Both the position numbers and the translations under genes were made by a program. This document shows, one piece after another, positions 6,085 through 15,443 of a stretch of DNA of 64,000 bases (its first letter is position 1; every line of letters begins with the position of its first letter). The notes beneath the pieces are model-generated. The model saw nothing but the letters and a program-made list of their open reading frames with translations, did not search any database and was not told the DNA's origin. Origin of the DNA: Rhodobacteraceae bacterium HTCC2083 (lineage in GTDB: Bacteria; Pseudomonadota; Alphaproteobacteria; Rhodobacterales; Rhodobacteraceae); assembly GCA_000156115.1 (NCBI GenBank), contig DS995276.1, forward strand, positions 124,001 through 188,000, in the 5' to 3' direction.

Positions 6085-7404
6085 ATGAAAACATTTAAGT
6101 TGGCCACCGTCAGCGCTTTGAGCATTGCCGCCGCCACGACTGCAAGTACGGCTCAGGCTGAAGATTTGACACTTTGTTGGGCCGCTTGGGACCCTGCAAA
6201 CGCCCTTGTAGAACTGTCCAAAGAATTTGAGGGCCAATCTGGCCATAAGATGAGCTTTGAGTTCATTCCTTGGCCTAATTTCGCCGACAGGATGCTGAAC
6301 GAGCTGAACTCTGGTGGTAAGCTGTGTGACCTGCTGATTGGCGACAGCCAATGGATTGGCGGCGGCGCTGAGAATGGCCATTACGTCAAGCTGAATGACT
6401 TCTTCGATGCGGAAAGCATCTCCATGAGCGACTTTGCAGATGCTACAGTTTATGCTTATTCTACGTGGCCCAAAGGCACGCCGAACTATTATGCGTTGCC
6501 TGCGATGGGGGATGCCAACGGCTGGTTCTACCGCAAAGACTGGTTCGCACGTGACGACATCAAAGCCGCGTTCAAAGAGTCCACAGGTCGCGATCTGGGA
6601 GAGCCCAAGTCGCAGAAGGAACTGCTGGAAATAGCGCAGTTTTTCCAAGGTCGTGAGATCGACGGCAAAACTGTGTATGGTGCGTCAATCTTTACCGAGC
6701 GTGGCTCGGAAGGGATCACCATGGGGATCACCTCTGCCTTGTACCCTTGGGGCTTTAAGTACGAGAACACGCCGGGCAAATACGATATGGACGGTGCTGT
6801 AAACTCTCCTGAAGCGGTTGAAGCGTTGGAATTCTACAAAGAGTTCTATGAAACAGCGACACCTCCGGGCTACACCAACAGCTACATGGGTGAATCACTG
6901 GATGCGTTTAAATCAGGTCAGGTCGCCATGGCGATGAACTGGTTTGCGTTCTTCCCCGGTCTATATGCCGACCCCAACACGGGTGGAGACAACATCGACT
7001 TCTTCGTGAACCCACCCCAGAACCAGGCGGGTTCTACGCTAGGCGGTCAGGGGATCTCTGTTGTGGCCTATTCGGACAAGCAAGACGCAGCGCTTGAATA
7101 CATCAAGTGGTTTGCGAACCCCGATGTGCAAGCCAAGTGGTGGTCACTGGGCGGTTATTCTGCACACAACGCTGTGCTGAATGACCCGGGCTTTAAGGAC
7201 TCCGCACCGTTTGCCGGTGACTTCCTTGAAGCAATGGGAGCTGTGCAGGATTTCTGGCAAGAGCCGGCATATGCGGAACTGTTGTTGGCCATGCAAAAGC
7301 GCATGCACGACTATGTGGTTGCCGATCAAGGCACCGCGCAAGAAGCGCTTGATAAGTTGGTAGAAGACTGGACTGAAGTCTTCGAAGACGAAGGCAAACT
7401 GTAA
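6085..7404 (+). CDS. ABC transporter sugar/polyol-binding protein
   Basis: Periplasmic solute-binding protein of the extracellular family 1 type, 439 residues. The start at 6085 is fixed by GGAGG eight bases upstream and gives a classical signal peptide (MKTFKLATVSALSI, ending STAQA before EDLTLCWAAWDP). The body has the usual features of oligosaccharide or polyol receptors (NELNSGGKLCDLLIGDSQW, GDANGWFYRKDWF). First gene of the operon and normally the most abundant product. A hairpin follows before the permeases. The substrate is unknown; the kinase and dehydrogenase downstream suggest a polyol or a short sugar. Confidence 0.88.
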   Translation: MKTFKLATVSALSIAAATTASTAQAEDLTLCWAAWDPANALVELSKEFEGQSGHKMSFEFIPWPNFADRMLNELNSGGKLCDLLIGDSQWIGGGAENGHYVKLNDFFDAESISMSDFADATVYAYSTWPKGTPNYYALPAMGDANGWFYRKDWFARDDIKAAFKESTGRDLGEPKSQKELLEIAQFFQGREIDGKTVYGASIFTERGSEGITMGITSALYPWGFKYENTPGKYDMDGAVNSPEAVEALEFYKEFYETATPPGYTNSYMGESLDAFKSGQVAMAMNWFAFFPGLYADPNTGGDNIDFFVNPPQNQAGSTLGGQGISVVAYSDKQDAALEYIKWFANPDVQAKWWSLGGYSAHNAVLNDPGFKDSAPFAGDFLEAMGAVQDFWQEPAYAELLLAMQKRMHDYVVADQGTAQEALDKLVEDWTEVFEDEGKL

Positions 7405-7417
7405 TCAAAAACTGTGC

Positions 7418-7436
7418 GGCGGGGAAAATCTCCGCC
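7418..7436 (+). promoter_or_regulatory. Intercistronic hairpin after the binding-protein gene
   Basis: GGCGGGGA/TCTCCGCC stem with AAA loop, followed by a second hairpin TTCTTGC/GCAAGAA (7469-7487). Such structures between binding protein and permease genes usually protect the upstream mRNA and lower permease expression. Confidence 0.5.
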
Positions 7437-7499
7437 CTACATATCTCTCTCAGGTAAGGAGGGATTTTTTCTTGCCTTAAGCAAGAAAGTTGCGTCCAG

Positions 7500-8444
7500 A
7501 TGACAGATTCCCTCGACACCCGCGCTGCCGCTGCGACCCCTGTTCGGGTTGCACGCGAGATCAGAGGTCTAAGTGACCGCGCCATTGCATGGATATTTGT
7601 CGCGCCGACGATTTTCCTGCTGCTGGCGATCAATATTTTTCCGCTTATCTGGACGATCCGCCTCAGCTTTACCAACTTTAAGGCCAATCGGAACCGCGAT
7701 TTGGAATGGGTCGGTTTACGCAATTATGAGCGCATCTTGGGCGACAGCGACATCTGGCTGAACATGCAAGCTACCGCGCACTTCCTGTTCTGGACGATCT
7801 TCTTTCAGGTGCTGATTGGCTTTACGCTTGCCTACCTGATCAACAAGAAATTTAAAGGTAATGATTTGTGGACCACGATCATTGTGCTGCCCATGATGTT
7901 GTCCCCGGCGGTGGTCGGAAACTTTTGGAAGTTCCTTTATCAGCCGCAGATTGGTCTCTTTAATTACGTGATCGCGTTTTTCACTGGCAAAGAACCGTCG
8001 AGCTTTGAAATGCTAGGCTCTGTCAATCTGGCCCCTTGGTCGATTGTGATCGTAGACACCTGGATGTGGACGCCCTTTGTGATGCTGATCTGCCTCGCGG
8101 GGCTAAGGTCGATACCCGACTACATCTACGAAGCAGCGGAGGTCGATCGGGCATCCAAGCTGCGACAGTTCTTTACAATCACCATTCCGATGGTACTGCC
8201 CTTTTTGATGCTGGCTGTCTTGTTCCGTGGGATCGAAAATTTCAAGATGTTCGATCTAGTGGTGCAGCTTACAGGCGGCGGGCCAGGGTCAATCACGGAG
8301 CTGACCTCAATAAACCTCAAACGTGAAGCGTTTGAAAAATGGCGCACGGGCTATGCCAGCGCTTATGCGATCATCCTCTTTGTCACGGTTTTCGGGCTGG
8401 CCTCGATCTATGTCAAAGCGCTGAACAAGGTTAAAGAAAGATGA
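7500..8444 (+). CDS. ABC sugar transporter permease (MalF/UgpA type)
   Basis: 314-residue inner-membrane subunit with six predicted helices; the first is AIAWIFVAPTIFLLLAINIF. The EAA loop that contacts the ATPase is present near residue 213 (EAAEVDRASKLRQFFTITIP). A longer N-terminal cytoplasmic stretch precedes helix 1. Its stop overlaps the next permease start (ATGA). The Shine-Dalgarno site is weak at the ATG, while a strong AAGGAGGG lies 40 bases upstream near hairpins, hinting at translational control. Confidence 0.88.
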   Translation: MTDSLDTRAAAATPVRVAREIRGLSDRAIAWIFVAPTIFLLLAINIFPLIWTIRLSFTNFKANRNRDLEWVGLRNYERILGDSDIWLNMQATAHFLFWTIFFQVLIGFTLAYLINKKFKGNDLWTTIIVLPMMLSPAVVGNFWKFLYQPQIGLFNYVIAFFTGKEPSSFEMLGSVNLAPWSIVIVDTWMWTPFVMLICLAGLRSIPDYIYEAAEVDRASKLRQFFTITIPMVLPFLMLAVLFRGIENFKMFDLVVQLTGGGPGSITELTSINLKREAFEKWRTGYASAYAIILFVTVFGLASIYVKALNKVKER

Positions 8445-9379
8445 GCAGCTTTTCCGTTACAGAGCCGTCAGCGCGCTCCAAGTGGTTCGCCGGCACACTA
8501 GTCATCCTCTATGCGCTGATCACAATGGTGCCGCTTGCGTGGATCATGCTGACTGGTTTCAAATCCCCTTCGGATGCGATCAGTTATCCGCCAAAGATTG
8601 TGTTTGAACCAACGCTTGAGGGTTACGTGAATCTATTCACCACGCGCACGCGGCAAACCCCAGAGTTCCTGGCCGCCAACCCACCAGAGAAATGGTATGA
8701 AGAGATTGTGCGCGAATACGACATGGTCATCGCGGGCCCTTCCAAGTTCGGTGAGCGGTTCCTGAATTCCGTGATTATTGGCTTTGGCTCGACCTTCCTC
8801 AGTATCTTCCTTGGCACCCTTGCGGCCTATGCTTTCTCAAGGTTCAAAATTCCCTTAGCTGACGACCTGCTGTTCTTTATTCTCAGTACGCGGATGATGC
8901 CGCCTATTGCCGTCGCGATCCCGATCTTCTTGATGTACCGACAATTGGGGCTGTCAGACACGCATCTGGGTATGATTCTGCTTTATACCGGCGTGAACAT
9001 TTCCTTGGCGGTCTGGCTGTTGAAAGGGTTCATTGATGAAATCCCGCTGGAGTACGAAGAAGCCGCACTGATCGATGGATACACCCGGTTCCAGGCGTTC
9101 TACAAAGTGGTGCTCCCGCAGGCTGCAACAGGCATCGCCTCCACTGCCATCTTCTGCTTGATTTTTGCGTGGAATGAATATGCCTTTGCAGTGCTTCTAA
9201 CGTCTGGCACAGCACAGACCGCGCCACCGTTCATTCCAACCATCATTGGCGTCGGCGGGCTGGATTGGCCTGCTGTGGCGGCGGGTGCGACAATCTTCCT
9301 CTTGCCCGTCATGATATTCACCATCCTGCTACGTAAACACTTGCTGCGGGGCATCACATTTGGGGCAGTTCGCAAATGA
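8441..9379 (+). CDS. ABC sugar transporter permease (MalG/UgpE type)
   Basis: 312 residues, six membrane helices, with the EAA motif at EEAALIDGYTRFQAFYKVVLP. A large periplasmic insertion with charged residues (about 55-100) lies between helix 1 and helix 2, longer than in MalG-type proteins of minimal size. Overlaps both neighbours by four bases, so it is translationally coupled. Pairs with the upstream permease to form the channel. Confidence 0.88.
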   Translation: MSSFSVTEPSARSKWFAGTLVILYALITMVPLAWIMLTGFKSPSDAISYPPKIVFEPTLEGYVNLFTTRTRQTPEFLAANPPEKWYEEIVREYDMVIAGPSKFGERFLNSVIIGFGSTFLSIFLGTLAAYAFSRFKIPLADDLLFFILSTRMMPPIAVAIPIFLMYRQLGLSDTHLGMILLYTGVNISLAVWLLKGFIDEIPLEYEEAALIDGYTRFQAFYKVVLPQAATGIASTAIFCLIFAWNEYAFAVLLTSGTAQTAPPFIPTIIGVGGLDWPAVAAGATIFLLPVMIFTILLRKHLLRGITFGAVRK

Positions 9380-9564
9380 GTAACTTTTTTACCGGCCTTT
9401 TGCGGCTGAAACGCGGTCCGTGGGAAATGTTGGCCACAATACTGATTGGTCTTGGTGTTGTTATGTTGATGCAGCCTTTCGCGCTCTGGCTCTACACCTA
9501 TTCTTTTGTCGTGACACTTGCGGGAACCGTGATGTTCATCATTGTCTCCCATTTCAAGGAATAA
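9376..9564 (+). CDS. Small two-helix membrane protein inside ABC operon
   Basis: 62 residues with two likely membrane helices (MLATILIGLGVVMLMQPF and FVVTLAGTVMFIIVSHF). Its ATG overlaps the permease stop (ATGA), and the first ATPase starts five bases after it, so it is surely part of the operon. Its position resembles that of small DUF2160-type proteins in rhizobial glycerol ABC operons, but I do not see clear sequence identity. Possibly an accessory subunit of the transporter. Confidence 0.7.
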   Translation: MSNFFTGLLRLKRGPWEMLATILIGLGVVMLMQPFALWLYTYSFVVTLAGTVMFIIVSHFKE

Positions 9565-9568
9565 CCCT

Positions 9569-10666
9569 GTGGCAAAAATTGAAATCAAGAACATCCGCAA
9601 GGATTTTGGTGACTTTAACGCTGTAGAGAAATCGAGTTTTACCATCGAGGATGGCGAGTTTTTCATGCTGCTTGGTCCATCGGGGTGTGGCAAGACCACC
9701 ACGTTACGGATGATTGCGGGGCTTGAACTGCCTACCTCAGGAGAGATCTATCTGGATGGAGAGGAGATCAGCCAGCAGCCTCCCTCGAAACGCGACATCG
9801 CTTTCGTGTTCCAGATGTTCGCGCTGTATCCGCACCTGAATGTACGCAAAAACCTAAGCTACCCGCTTGTCTCTCAGGGCATGCCGCGTTCGCAGGTGAA
9901 AGCAAAGATCGAAGAAGTCTCGGGCATCTTGGGCATTAAGGACATTCTCAATCGTCCTGTTGGCGGGCTTTCTGGGGGCGACCGTCAGCGCGTTGCTTTG
10001 GGACGTGCCATTGTGCGTGATCCCAAGGCCTTTATGATGGACGAACCCTTGGGCGCGCTGGATGCGGAATTTCGCGAGCATATGTCCGAAGAGCTGCGCG
10101 CGCTGCACGACCGTATGAACGCAACGACTGTCTATGTGACTCATGATCAGCTTGAGGCCATGCAGATGGGCGATAAAATCGTGGTCATGAACAACGCTGT
10201 CGTCGAGCAATTCGGCACCCCCCAGCAGATCTATGACACACCTGCGACCATGTTCGTGGCTGATTTCATTGGCTCTCCTTCGATGAACTTTCTGCGCTTT
10301 GAAGGGGCCTTGGAAAACGGTGCGACACGTGTTGACCTGAATGGTCAAATGCTGGCCGTGCCCAAGCAATTGCAAGGCGCTTCGGGGAAACTGGTCTTTG
10401 GCGTGCGGCCCGAACATGTGTCGCTCAGCGAAAATGGTGACTATCGCGGAAAAGTTCTGACCACCGAATACCTTGGCACGACACAGATCATTACGCTCGA
10501 CACGCCCAACGGTGAGCTAAAGGCGCGCATCGACAGTGCGCAAACCGCGACGGTTGGTGAGAATGTCGCACTCAATTTCGAGGCTCCCAAAATCACATTA
10601 TTTGACGAGACGACCGGACTTGCGCTGCGCTCCAGTCTAAATCGCGAGGTGCTTGCACATGGCTGA
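9569..10666 (+). CDS. ABC transporter ATPase, first of two
   Basis: 365 residues from a GTG start (VAKIEIKNIRKDFG) preceded by AAGGA. Walker A GPSGCGKTT, Q-loop FQMFALYP, signature LSGGDRQRVALGRA, Walker B FMMDEPLGALDAE, and switch HDQ are all present, followed by a C-terminal TOBE-like regulatory domain (LVFGVRPEHVSLS). Belongs to the MalK/UgpC group. The operon has two different ATPases, so the transporter probably uses a heterodimer. Confidence 0.9.
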   Translation: MAKIEIKNIRKDFGDFNAVEKSSFTIEDGEFFMLLGPSGCGKTTTLRMIAGLELPTSGEIYLDGEEISQQPPSKRDIAFVFQMFALYPHLNVRKNLSYPLVSQGMPRSQVKAKIEEVSGILGIKDILNRPVGGLSGGDRQRVALGRAIVRDPKAFMMDEPLGALDAEFREHMSEELRALHDRMNATTVYVTHDQLEAMQMGDKIVVMNNAVVEQFGTPQQIYDTPATMFVADFIGSPSMNFLRFEGALENGATRVDLNGQMLAVPKQLQGASGKLVFGVRPEHVSLSENGDYRGKVLTTEYLGTTQIITLDTPNGELKARIDSAQTATVGENVALNFEAPKITLFDETTGLALRSSLNREVLAHG

Positions 10667-11654
10667 GGTAACGCTGAAAAACCTATCCAAAAATTTTGGC
10701 ACAGATATTGGGGTGGAAGATATCTCAATGACCATCCCCGACGGGGCTTTTGTTGTGCTCTTGGGGCCAACCGGCGCGGGTAAGACCACAACTCTGCGTC
10801 TGATAGCGGGGCTAGAAAAAGCTGATAGGGGCGAAATCTGGGTGGACGGGCGCAATGTGGGTAACGAAACACCTGCCCAGCGAGATATGGCAATGGTCTT
10901 CCAGCAATACTCGCTTTATCCGCACCTCACGGTGAGGGACAATCTCGCGTTTCCGCTCAAATCCCCGATTCTTAGAACCCCATCTGATGCGATCGAACGA
11001 AAAGTCAGCGAAGTCGCCGAAGTCCTTCAAATCAGCCACAAACTGAACAACAAAGCAACAGCGTTATCGGGAGGTGAGATGCAAAGGGTATCCATTGGCC
11101 GTGCGCTGGTGCGCGATCCTGCGATTTACCTGATGGATGAGCCCCTCAGTTCCCTAGACGCCAAATTACGTACGGACTTACGGGTTGAACTTAAACGGAT
11201 CCATGCCAGCCTTGGTGCGACGCTGCTTTATGTGACGCACGACCAGATCGAAGCCATGACAATGGCGACCCATGTGGGTGTATTGAACGAAGGCAGGTTG
11301 GTGCAATTTGGCACCCCACGTGAGATTTACGAGAACCCCAACTCACTGTACGTTGCCGGGCGCTTGGGACTGCCGAGGATCAATATCCTGCCAGTGGACG
11401 TCTTCCAGAATGCGCCCGTTAGGGCGACCCACATTGGTATGCGCCCCGAGCATGTCCACCAAGGGGACGGGCTGGAGGCCGAGGTAAAACGGGTCGAACA
11501 CTTGGGGGATCTGACCCGTCTGCATTTGACCCTAAATGGTCACGCGATTACCACCGTCGCAGACCCAACAATGACCTATGACCTCGGCACCGCCATTAAG
11601 ATTGCACCCAAAAATCCGCTGTTTTTTGACGGCAATGGCAATCGTATTCGCTAA
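10659..11654 (+). CDS. ABC transporter ATPase, second of two
   Basis: 331 residues from ATG 10659, overlapping the preceding gene by eight bases, with GAGGT as ribosome site. Walker A GPTGAGKTT, signature LSGGEMQRVSIGRA, Walker B LMDEPLSSLDAK, HDQ switch, and a short TOBE-like end (THIGMRPEHVHQG). Probable partner of the first ATPase. Two ATPases with one small membrane protein is also the pattern of glycerol-type (GlpST) transporters. Confidence 0.9.
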   Translation: MAEVTLKNLSKNFGTDIGVEDISMTIPDGAFVVLLGPTGAGKTTTLRLIAGLEKADRGEIWVDGRNVGNETPAQRDMAMVFQQYSLYPHLTVRDNLAFPLKSPILRTPSDAIERKVSEVAEVLQISHKLNNKATALSGGEMQRVSIGRALVRDPAIYLMDEPLSSLDAKLRTDLRVELKRIHASLGATLLYVTHDQIEAMTMATHVGVLNEGRLVQFGTPREIYENPNSLYVAGRLGLPRINILPVDVFQNAPVRATHIGMRPEHVHQGDGLEAEVKRVEHLGDLTRLHLTLNGHAITTVADPTMTYDLGTAIKIAPKNPLFFDGNGNRIR

Positions 11655-11666
11655 GGAGATACTTTC

Positions 11667-13292
11667 ATGAACCAGTTTATCAACGCCAAAGAAACCCTTG
11701 TTACCGACGCGATCGACGGGTTGATTGAAACCTCGGGTGGCGCGCTGACGCGATTGGACGGGTATCCGCACATCAAGGTTGTGTGCCGCAGTGATTGGGA
11801 CAGATCCAAAGTGGCGCTGATCTCTGGTGGCGGATCTGGTCACGAGCCCGCCCATGCAGGATTTGTTGGCGTGGGAATGCTTACCGCCGCTGTCTGTGGC
11901 GAAGTTTTTGCGTCGCCCTCTGTGGATGCTGTTCTTGCCGGTATTCTTGCGGTGACCGGTCCGATGGGCTGTTTGCTAGTTGTCAAGAATTACACCGGTG
12001 ACCGACTGAACTATGGTCTTGCGGCAGAGCGCGCACGCGCATTTGGCCTGAAAGTTTCCATGGTGGTCGTAGATGATGACATTGCACTGCCGCACTTGCC
12101 GCAGCCGCGCGGCGTGGCAGGTACGCTCTTCGTACACAAAATAGCGGGTGCCTTGGCCGAAAGTGGGGCTGATCTGGATACCGTGACCGACGCGGCTAAA
12201 GCGGCAATCACAGATATGGCATCGATCGGAATGTCGCTTGATACCTGCACAGTGCCGGGCTCGGTCAAAGAAGTTCGGATTGCCTCCGGTAAGGCCGAAC
12301 TTGGCTTGGGCATTCATGGCGAAGCAGGGGTTGAGCAGGTTGCTTTTGAAGGTGCAAAAAAAGCCATGGATCAGGTTCTGAAAAAACTCAGTTCTCGGCT
12401 TGAGGAAGGGTCTCACGTTGCTATTTTGAACAATCTGGGGTCAACAACGCCGCTTGAAATGTCTGTCCTTGCCCACGAGCTTGTGGCCTCCAAACGGGCT
12501 AAAAACATCAGCCACATTATCGGGCCTGCACCGATGATGACTTCGCTGGATATGCACGGCTTTTCGATTTCGATACTACCCCTCAACCCAAAAAATAAAT
12601 CGCACTTGGAATTGCCCCTAGCACTCCCTGCTTGGCCCGGAATGAACAAGATCGCAGCGGCCCGTTTGCAGCCCTTGCCCGACGGTTTATCCCCGATTAA
12701 ACCAATCCCGTCGAGCAACCCCAAAACGCGTGCCCTATTGGAGCAATGTTGCGATCTGTTGATCGCAGCGGAGAACGACCTGAACATTCTAGATGCCAAA
12801 TCTGGCGATGGTGACACCGGCAGTACCCTAGCAGGTGCCGCACGGGCCATGAAAGGGTCGCTTGACTTGCTTCCGCTTGCTGACCTGACCCAGCTTTTTC
12901 GCGCGATTGGAGATGAGCTGAGTCAGACAATGGGCGGGTCTTCCGGTGTGATTCTTGCCATCTTCTTTGGTGCGACCGGGGATGCCTGCGCCAACGGCAA
13001 ACCTATTCCAAAGGCACTTCTCGCAGCGTTGGAGCGGATTAGTCAGGTTGGCGGCGCTGTCAAAGGAGACCGCACAATGATCGACGCACTTGAGCCTGCG
13101 TTGCAGGCTTTGCCCGATGGCATTGCGCGCGCCGCGAGCCAAGCCCGCGAGGGGGCGACGCAAACCGCTTCTATGGGCCGCGCAAAGGCTGGTCGGGCTT
13201 CATACGTCCCCGAAGAAAACCTCATTGGTCACAAGGATCCCGGAGCAGAAGCCGTAGCGCGTTTGTTTGAAGGTTTGGCCAAATCCATCTGA
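11667..13292 (+). CDS. Dihydroxyacetone-type kinase, fused DhaK-DhaL
   Basis: 541 residues. The N-terminal DhaK domain contains the substrate-binding His of SGGGSGHEPAHAGFVG. The C-terminal DhaL domain begins near residue 350 and has the ATP/Mg motif AKSGDGDTGSTLAGAARA. This is the ATP-dependent fused type, not the PTS type. It phosphorylates dihydroxyacetone or a close ketose such as erythrulose or a ketotetrose. With the polyol-like transporter and dehydrogenase, an erythrulose or other short ketose kinase is reasonable. Starts 12 bases after the ATPase gene with AAGGAG. Confidence 0.85.
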   Translation: MNQFINAKETLVTDAIDGLIETSGGALTRLDGYPHIKVVCRSDWDRSKVALISGGGSGHEPAHAGFVGVGMLTAAVCGEVFASPSVDAVLAGILAVTGPMGCLLVVKNYTGDRLNYGLAAERARAFGLKVSMVVVDDDIALPHLPQPRGVAGTLFVHKIAGALAESGADLDTVTDAAKAAITDMASIGMSLDTCTVPGSVKEVRIASGKAELGLGIHGEAGVEQVAFEGAKKAMDQVLKKLSSRLEEGSHVAILNNLGSTTPLEMSVLAHELVASKRAKNISHIIGPAPMMTSLDMHGFSISILPLNPKNKSHLELPLALPAWPGMNKIAAARLQPLPDGLSPIKPIPSSNPKTRALLEQCCDLLIAAENDLNILDAKSGDGDTGSTLAGAARAMKGSLDLLPLADLTQLFRAIGDELSQTMGGSSGVILAIFFGATGDACANGKPIPKALLAALERISQVGGAVKGDRTMIDALEPALQALPDGIARAASQAREGATQTASMGRAKAGRASYVPEENLIGHKDPGAEAVARLFEGLAKSI

Positions 13293-13311
13293 CCCCACAG
13301 GTAAGGACCCG

Positions 13312-14394
13312 ATGACACAAGAGCAGACTTCACGTCTTTCACCGACAATTAACGATATTGCCCGTGTCGCGGAAGTGAGTCTTGCAACCGTAGACCGGGT
13401 ACTAAACGCCCGTCCCGGTGTCCGAGACACGACGGTCAAGAAGGTCCATCAGGCGATTGCTGATCTAGGGTATGTGCGCGACACAGCGGCCGCAAATTTG
13501 GCACGTGGCCGTGTTTACAATTTTGTGTTCATCCTACCATCAAATAGCAATGAATTCATCGCATCGCTGGAATGGCAAATTCAACAGCTTGGCACGACCC
13601 TTCGCCGTGAACGCACCCGATTATCTTATATACGCGTGGCAGCATTTGATCCCGTCGCATTAGCCAAAACCATTGATGAAATTGACACATCAGAAGTGGA
13701 TGGGGTCGCGATTTTTGCTCCTGAAACGCCATCTGTAAGAGATTCAATCACCCACCTGAAAGCCAATGGTGTGACAGTTGTCTCTCTTGTCGCTGATATT
13801 CCCAGCTCGGAACGGGACCAATATGTCGGCGTTGATAACGTGGCTGCAGGGCGTACGGCCGGGCAACTGTTAGGACGGTTTGTTGGACCTCAAGAAGGCA
13901 GCATTCTTGTGCTAACCGGGTCATTGTTGGCCCGTGATCATCTGGAACGCCGGCTTGGCTTTGATAAAGTGATGATGCGCGACTTCCCCAACTTGAGAAC
14001 GCTCGCTTCTTTGGAAGGGCGAGATGATCCGGAACTGATTGAACGTTTGCTACCAGAGATATTTAGCGAAAACTCAGACATCATTGGCATTTACTCGTCT
14101 GCTGCAGGAAACGAAGGATTGCTGAACTTCCTCAATCGTAGAACGTTGCCCGTCCGGCCTCTGGTCGTTGCGCATGAATTAACACAACTGTCGCGCGACG
14201 CCCTTCGGGGTGGTGTATTTGACGCCATCATCAGTCAGGACTCGGGCCATGTGGTACGCAGTGCCGTGCGCATCATGCGCGCCAATAGCGACAATCTACC
14301 TATAAATTCAGCACAAGAACGCATCAACATCGACATCTATCTAAAGGAAAATATGCCCCTCTCAGATGAGGGAAATAGGGAGGATTATCCATGA
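13312..14394 (+). CDS. LacI-family transcriptional regulator
   Basis: 360 residues. The helix-turn-helix sits at the start (TINDIARVAEVSLATVDRVLNARPG), followed by a periplasmic-binding-protein-like sensor domain (VDGVAIFAPETPS, AGQLLGRFVG). Start ATG 13312 chosen because GTAAGGA lies just upstream. In-operon position and the paired LacI-type palindromes at 5964-6009 suggest it represses this operon until the sugar or its phosphate binds. Its stop overlaps the next gene. Confidence 0.88.
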   Translation: MTQEQTSRLSPTINDIARVAEVSLATVDRVLNARPGVRDTTVKKVHQAIADLGYVRDTAAANLARGRVYNFVFILPSNSNEFIASLEWQIQQLGTTLRRERTRLSYIRVAAFDPVALAKTIDEIDTSEVDGVAIFAPETPSVRDSITHLKANGVTVVSLVADIPSSERDQYVGVDNVAAGRTAGQLLGRFVGPQEGSILVLTGSLLARDHLERRLGFDKVMMRDFPNLRTLASLEGRDDPELIERLLPEIFSENSDIIGIYSSAAGNEGLLNFLNRRTLPVRPLVVAHELTQLSRDALRGGVFDAIISQDSGHVVRSAVRIMRANSDNLPINSAQERINIDIYLKENMPLSDEGNREDYP

Positions 14395-15443
14395 AAACCA
14401 TCAAAGGACCTGCGCTGTTTCTGGCGCAATTTGCTGGTGACGACGCGCCCTTCAACTCATGGGACAGCATCACCAAATGGGCGGCTGAGTGCGGCTATAA
14501 GGGCGTGCAGGTGCCCAGTTGGGACGCGCGCCTGTTTGACCTGGCTAAAGCGGCAACAAGCAAAGATTATTGCGATGCGTTTAAAGGGCAAGCCGCGGCA
14601 AACGGCGTGGAAGTAACAGAGCTCTCTACCCACTTGCAAGGTCAGCTCGTGGCTGTGCACCCAGCCTACGACACAGCCTTTGACGGCTTTGCAGACCCAT
14701 CTGTTCACGGCAATCCAGCCGCACGGCAGGAATGGGCCGTGGATCAGGTGATGAAGGCGATTTCTGCATCAAACAACATGGGCATCAAGAACCACGTTTC
14801 ATTTTCCGGCGCATTGGCCTGGCCATATATTTATCCATGGCCGCAGCGCCCGGCAGGGTTAATAGAGACAGCCTTTGATGAGCTGGCCAGACGCTGGCGG
14901 CCTATTCTGGATCATGCCGAAGAACACGACGTCAACATTTGTTATGAAATCCACCCGGGAGAGGACCTGCACGATGGGGTGACGTTTGAAATGTTCCTTG
15001 AGCGCGTCGACAACCACGCGCGCTGCAACATGCTTTACGATCCGTCGCATTACGTGCTGCAGTGTCTGGACTATCTCGACAACCTCGATGTCTACAAAGA
15101 CCGAATTAAAATGTTCCACGTCAAGGATGCGGAGTTCAATCCTTCCGGCAGGCAAGGAGTCTATTCTGGCTATCAGCCTTGGGTGGACCGTGCGGGGCGG
15201 TTTCGGTCGCTTGGCGATGGGCAAGTCGATTTCGGTGCCATTTTCTCAAAACTCTCTGCCATGGATTTTGACGGTTGGGCTGTCGTTGAATGGGAGTGTT
15301 GCCTAAAGCACCCCGAAGACGGGGCCCGCGAAGGTGCGCAATTTGTCAAAGACCACATCATCCGTGTGACCGAGCGCGCATTTGACGATTTCGCTGACGG
15401 GGGCACGGACGAGGCCGCCAACCGCAAGATGCTGGGGATATGA
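14391..15443 (+). CDS. Sugar phosphate isomerase/epimerase (TIM-barrel)
   Basis: 350 residues, AP-endonuclease-2/xylose-isomerase-like barrel. Metal-binding signatures are visible: ICYEIHPGEDLHDG (Glu, His), MLYDPSHYVLQ (Asp, His), MFHVKDAEF (His, Asp) and WAVVEWECC (Glu). It likely isomerises or epimerises the ketose or keto-acid produced by the neighbouring dehydrogenase. Overlaps both neighbours by four bases, so co-translated with the regulator and the Gfo/Idh gene. Confidence 0.8.
   Translation: MKTIKGPALFLAQFAGDDAPFNSWDSITKWAAECGYKGVQVPSWDARLFDLAKAATSKDYCDAFKGQAAANGVEVTELSTHLQGQLVAVHPAYDTAFDGFADPSVHGNPAARQEWAVDQVMKAISASNNMGIKNHVSFSGALAWPYIYPWPQRPAGLIETAFDELARRWRPILDHAEEHDVNICYEIHPGEDLHDGVTFEMFLERVDNHARCNMLYDPSHYVLQCLDYLDNLDVYKDRIKMFHVKDAEFNPSGRQGVYSGYQPWVDRAGRFRSLGDGQVDFGAIFSKLSAMDFDGWAVVEWECCLKHPEDGAREGAQFVKDHIIRVTERAFDDFADGGTDEAANRKMLGI

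Noticed and set aside
6085-11654. Glycerol ABC transporter (GlpVSTPQ)
   Set aside because: Two ATPases and a small membrane protein fit, but gene order, linked kinase/isomerase/Gfo-Idh genes and the LacI regulator point to another polyol or sugar.
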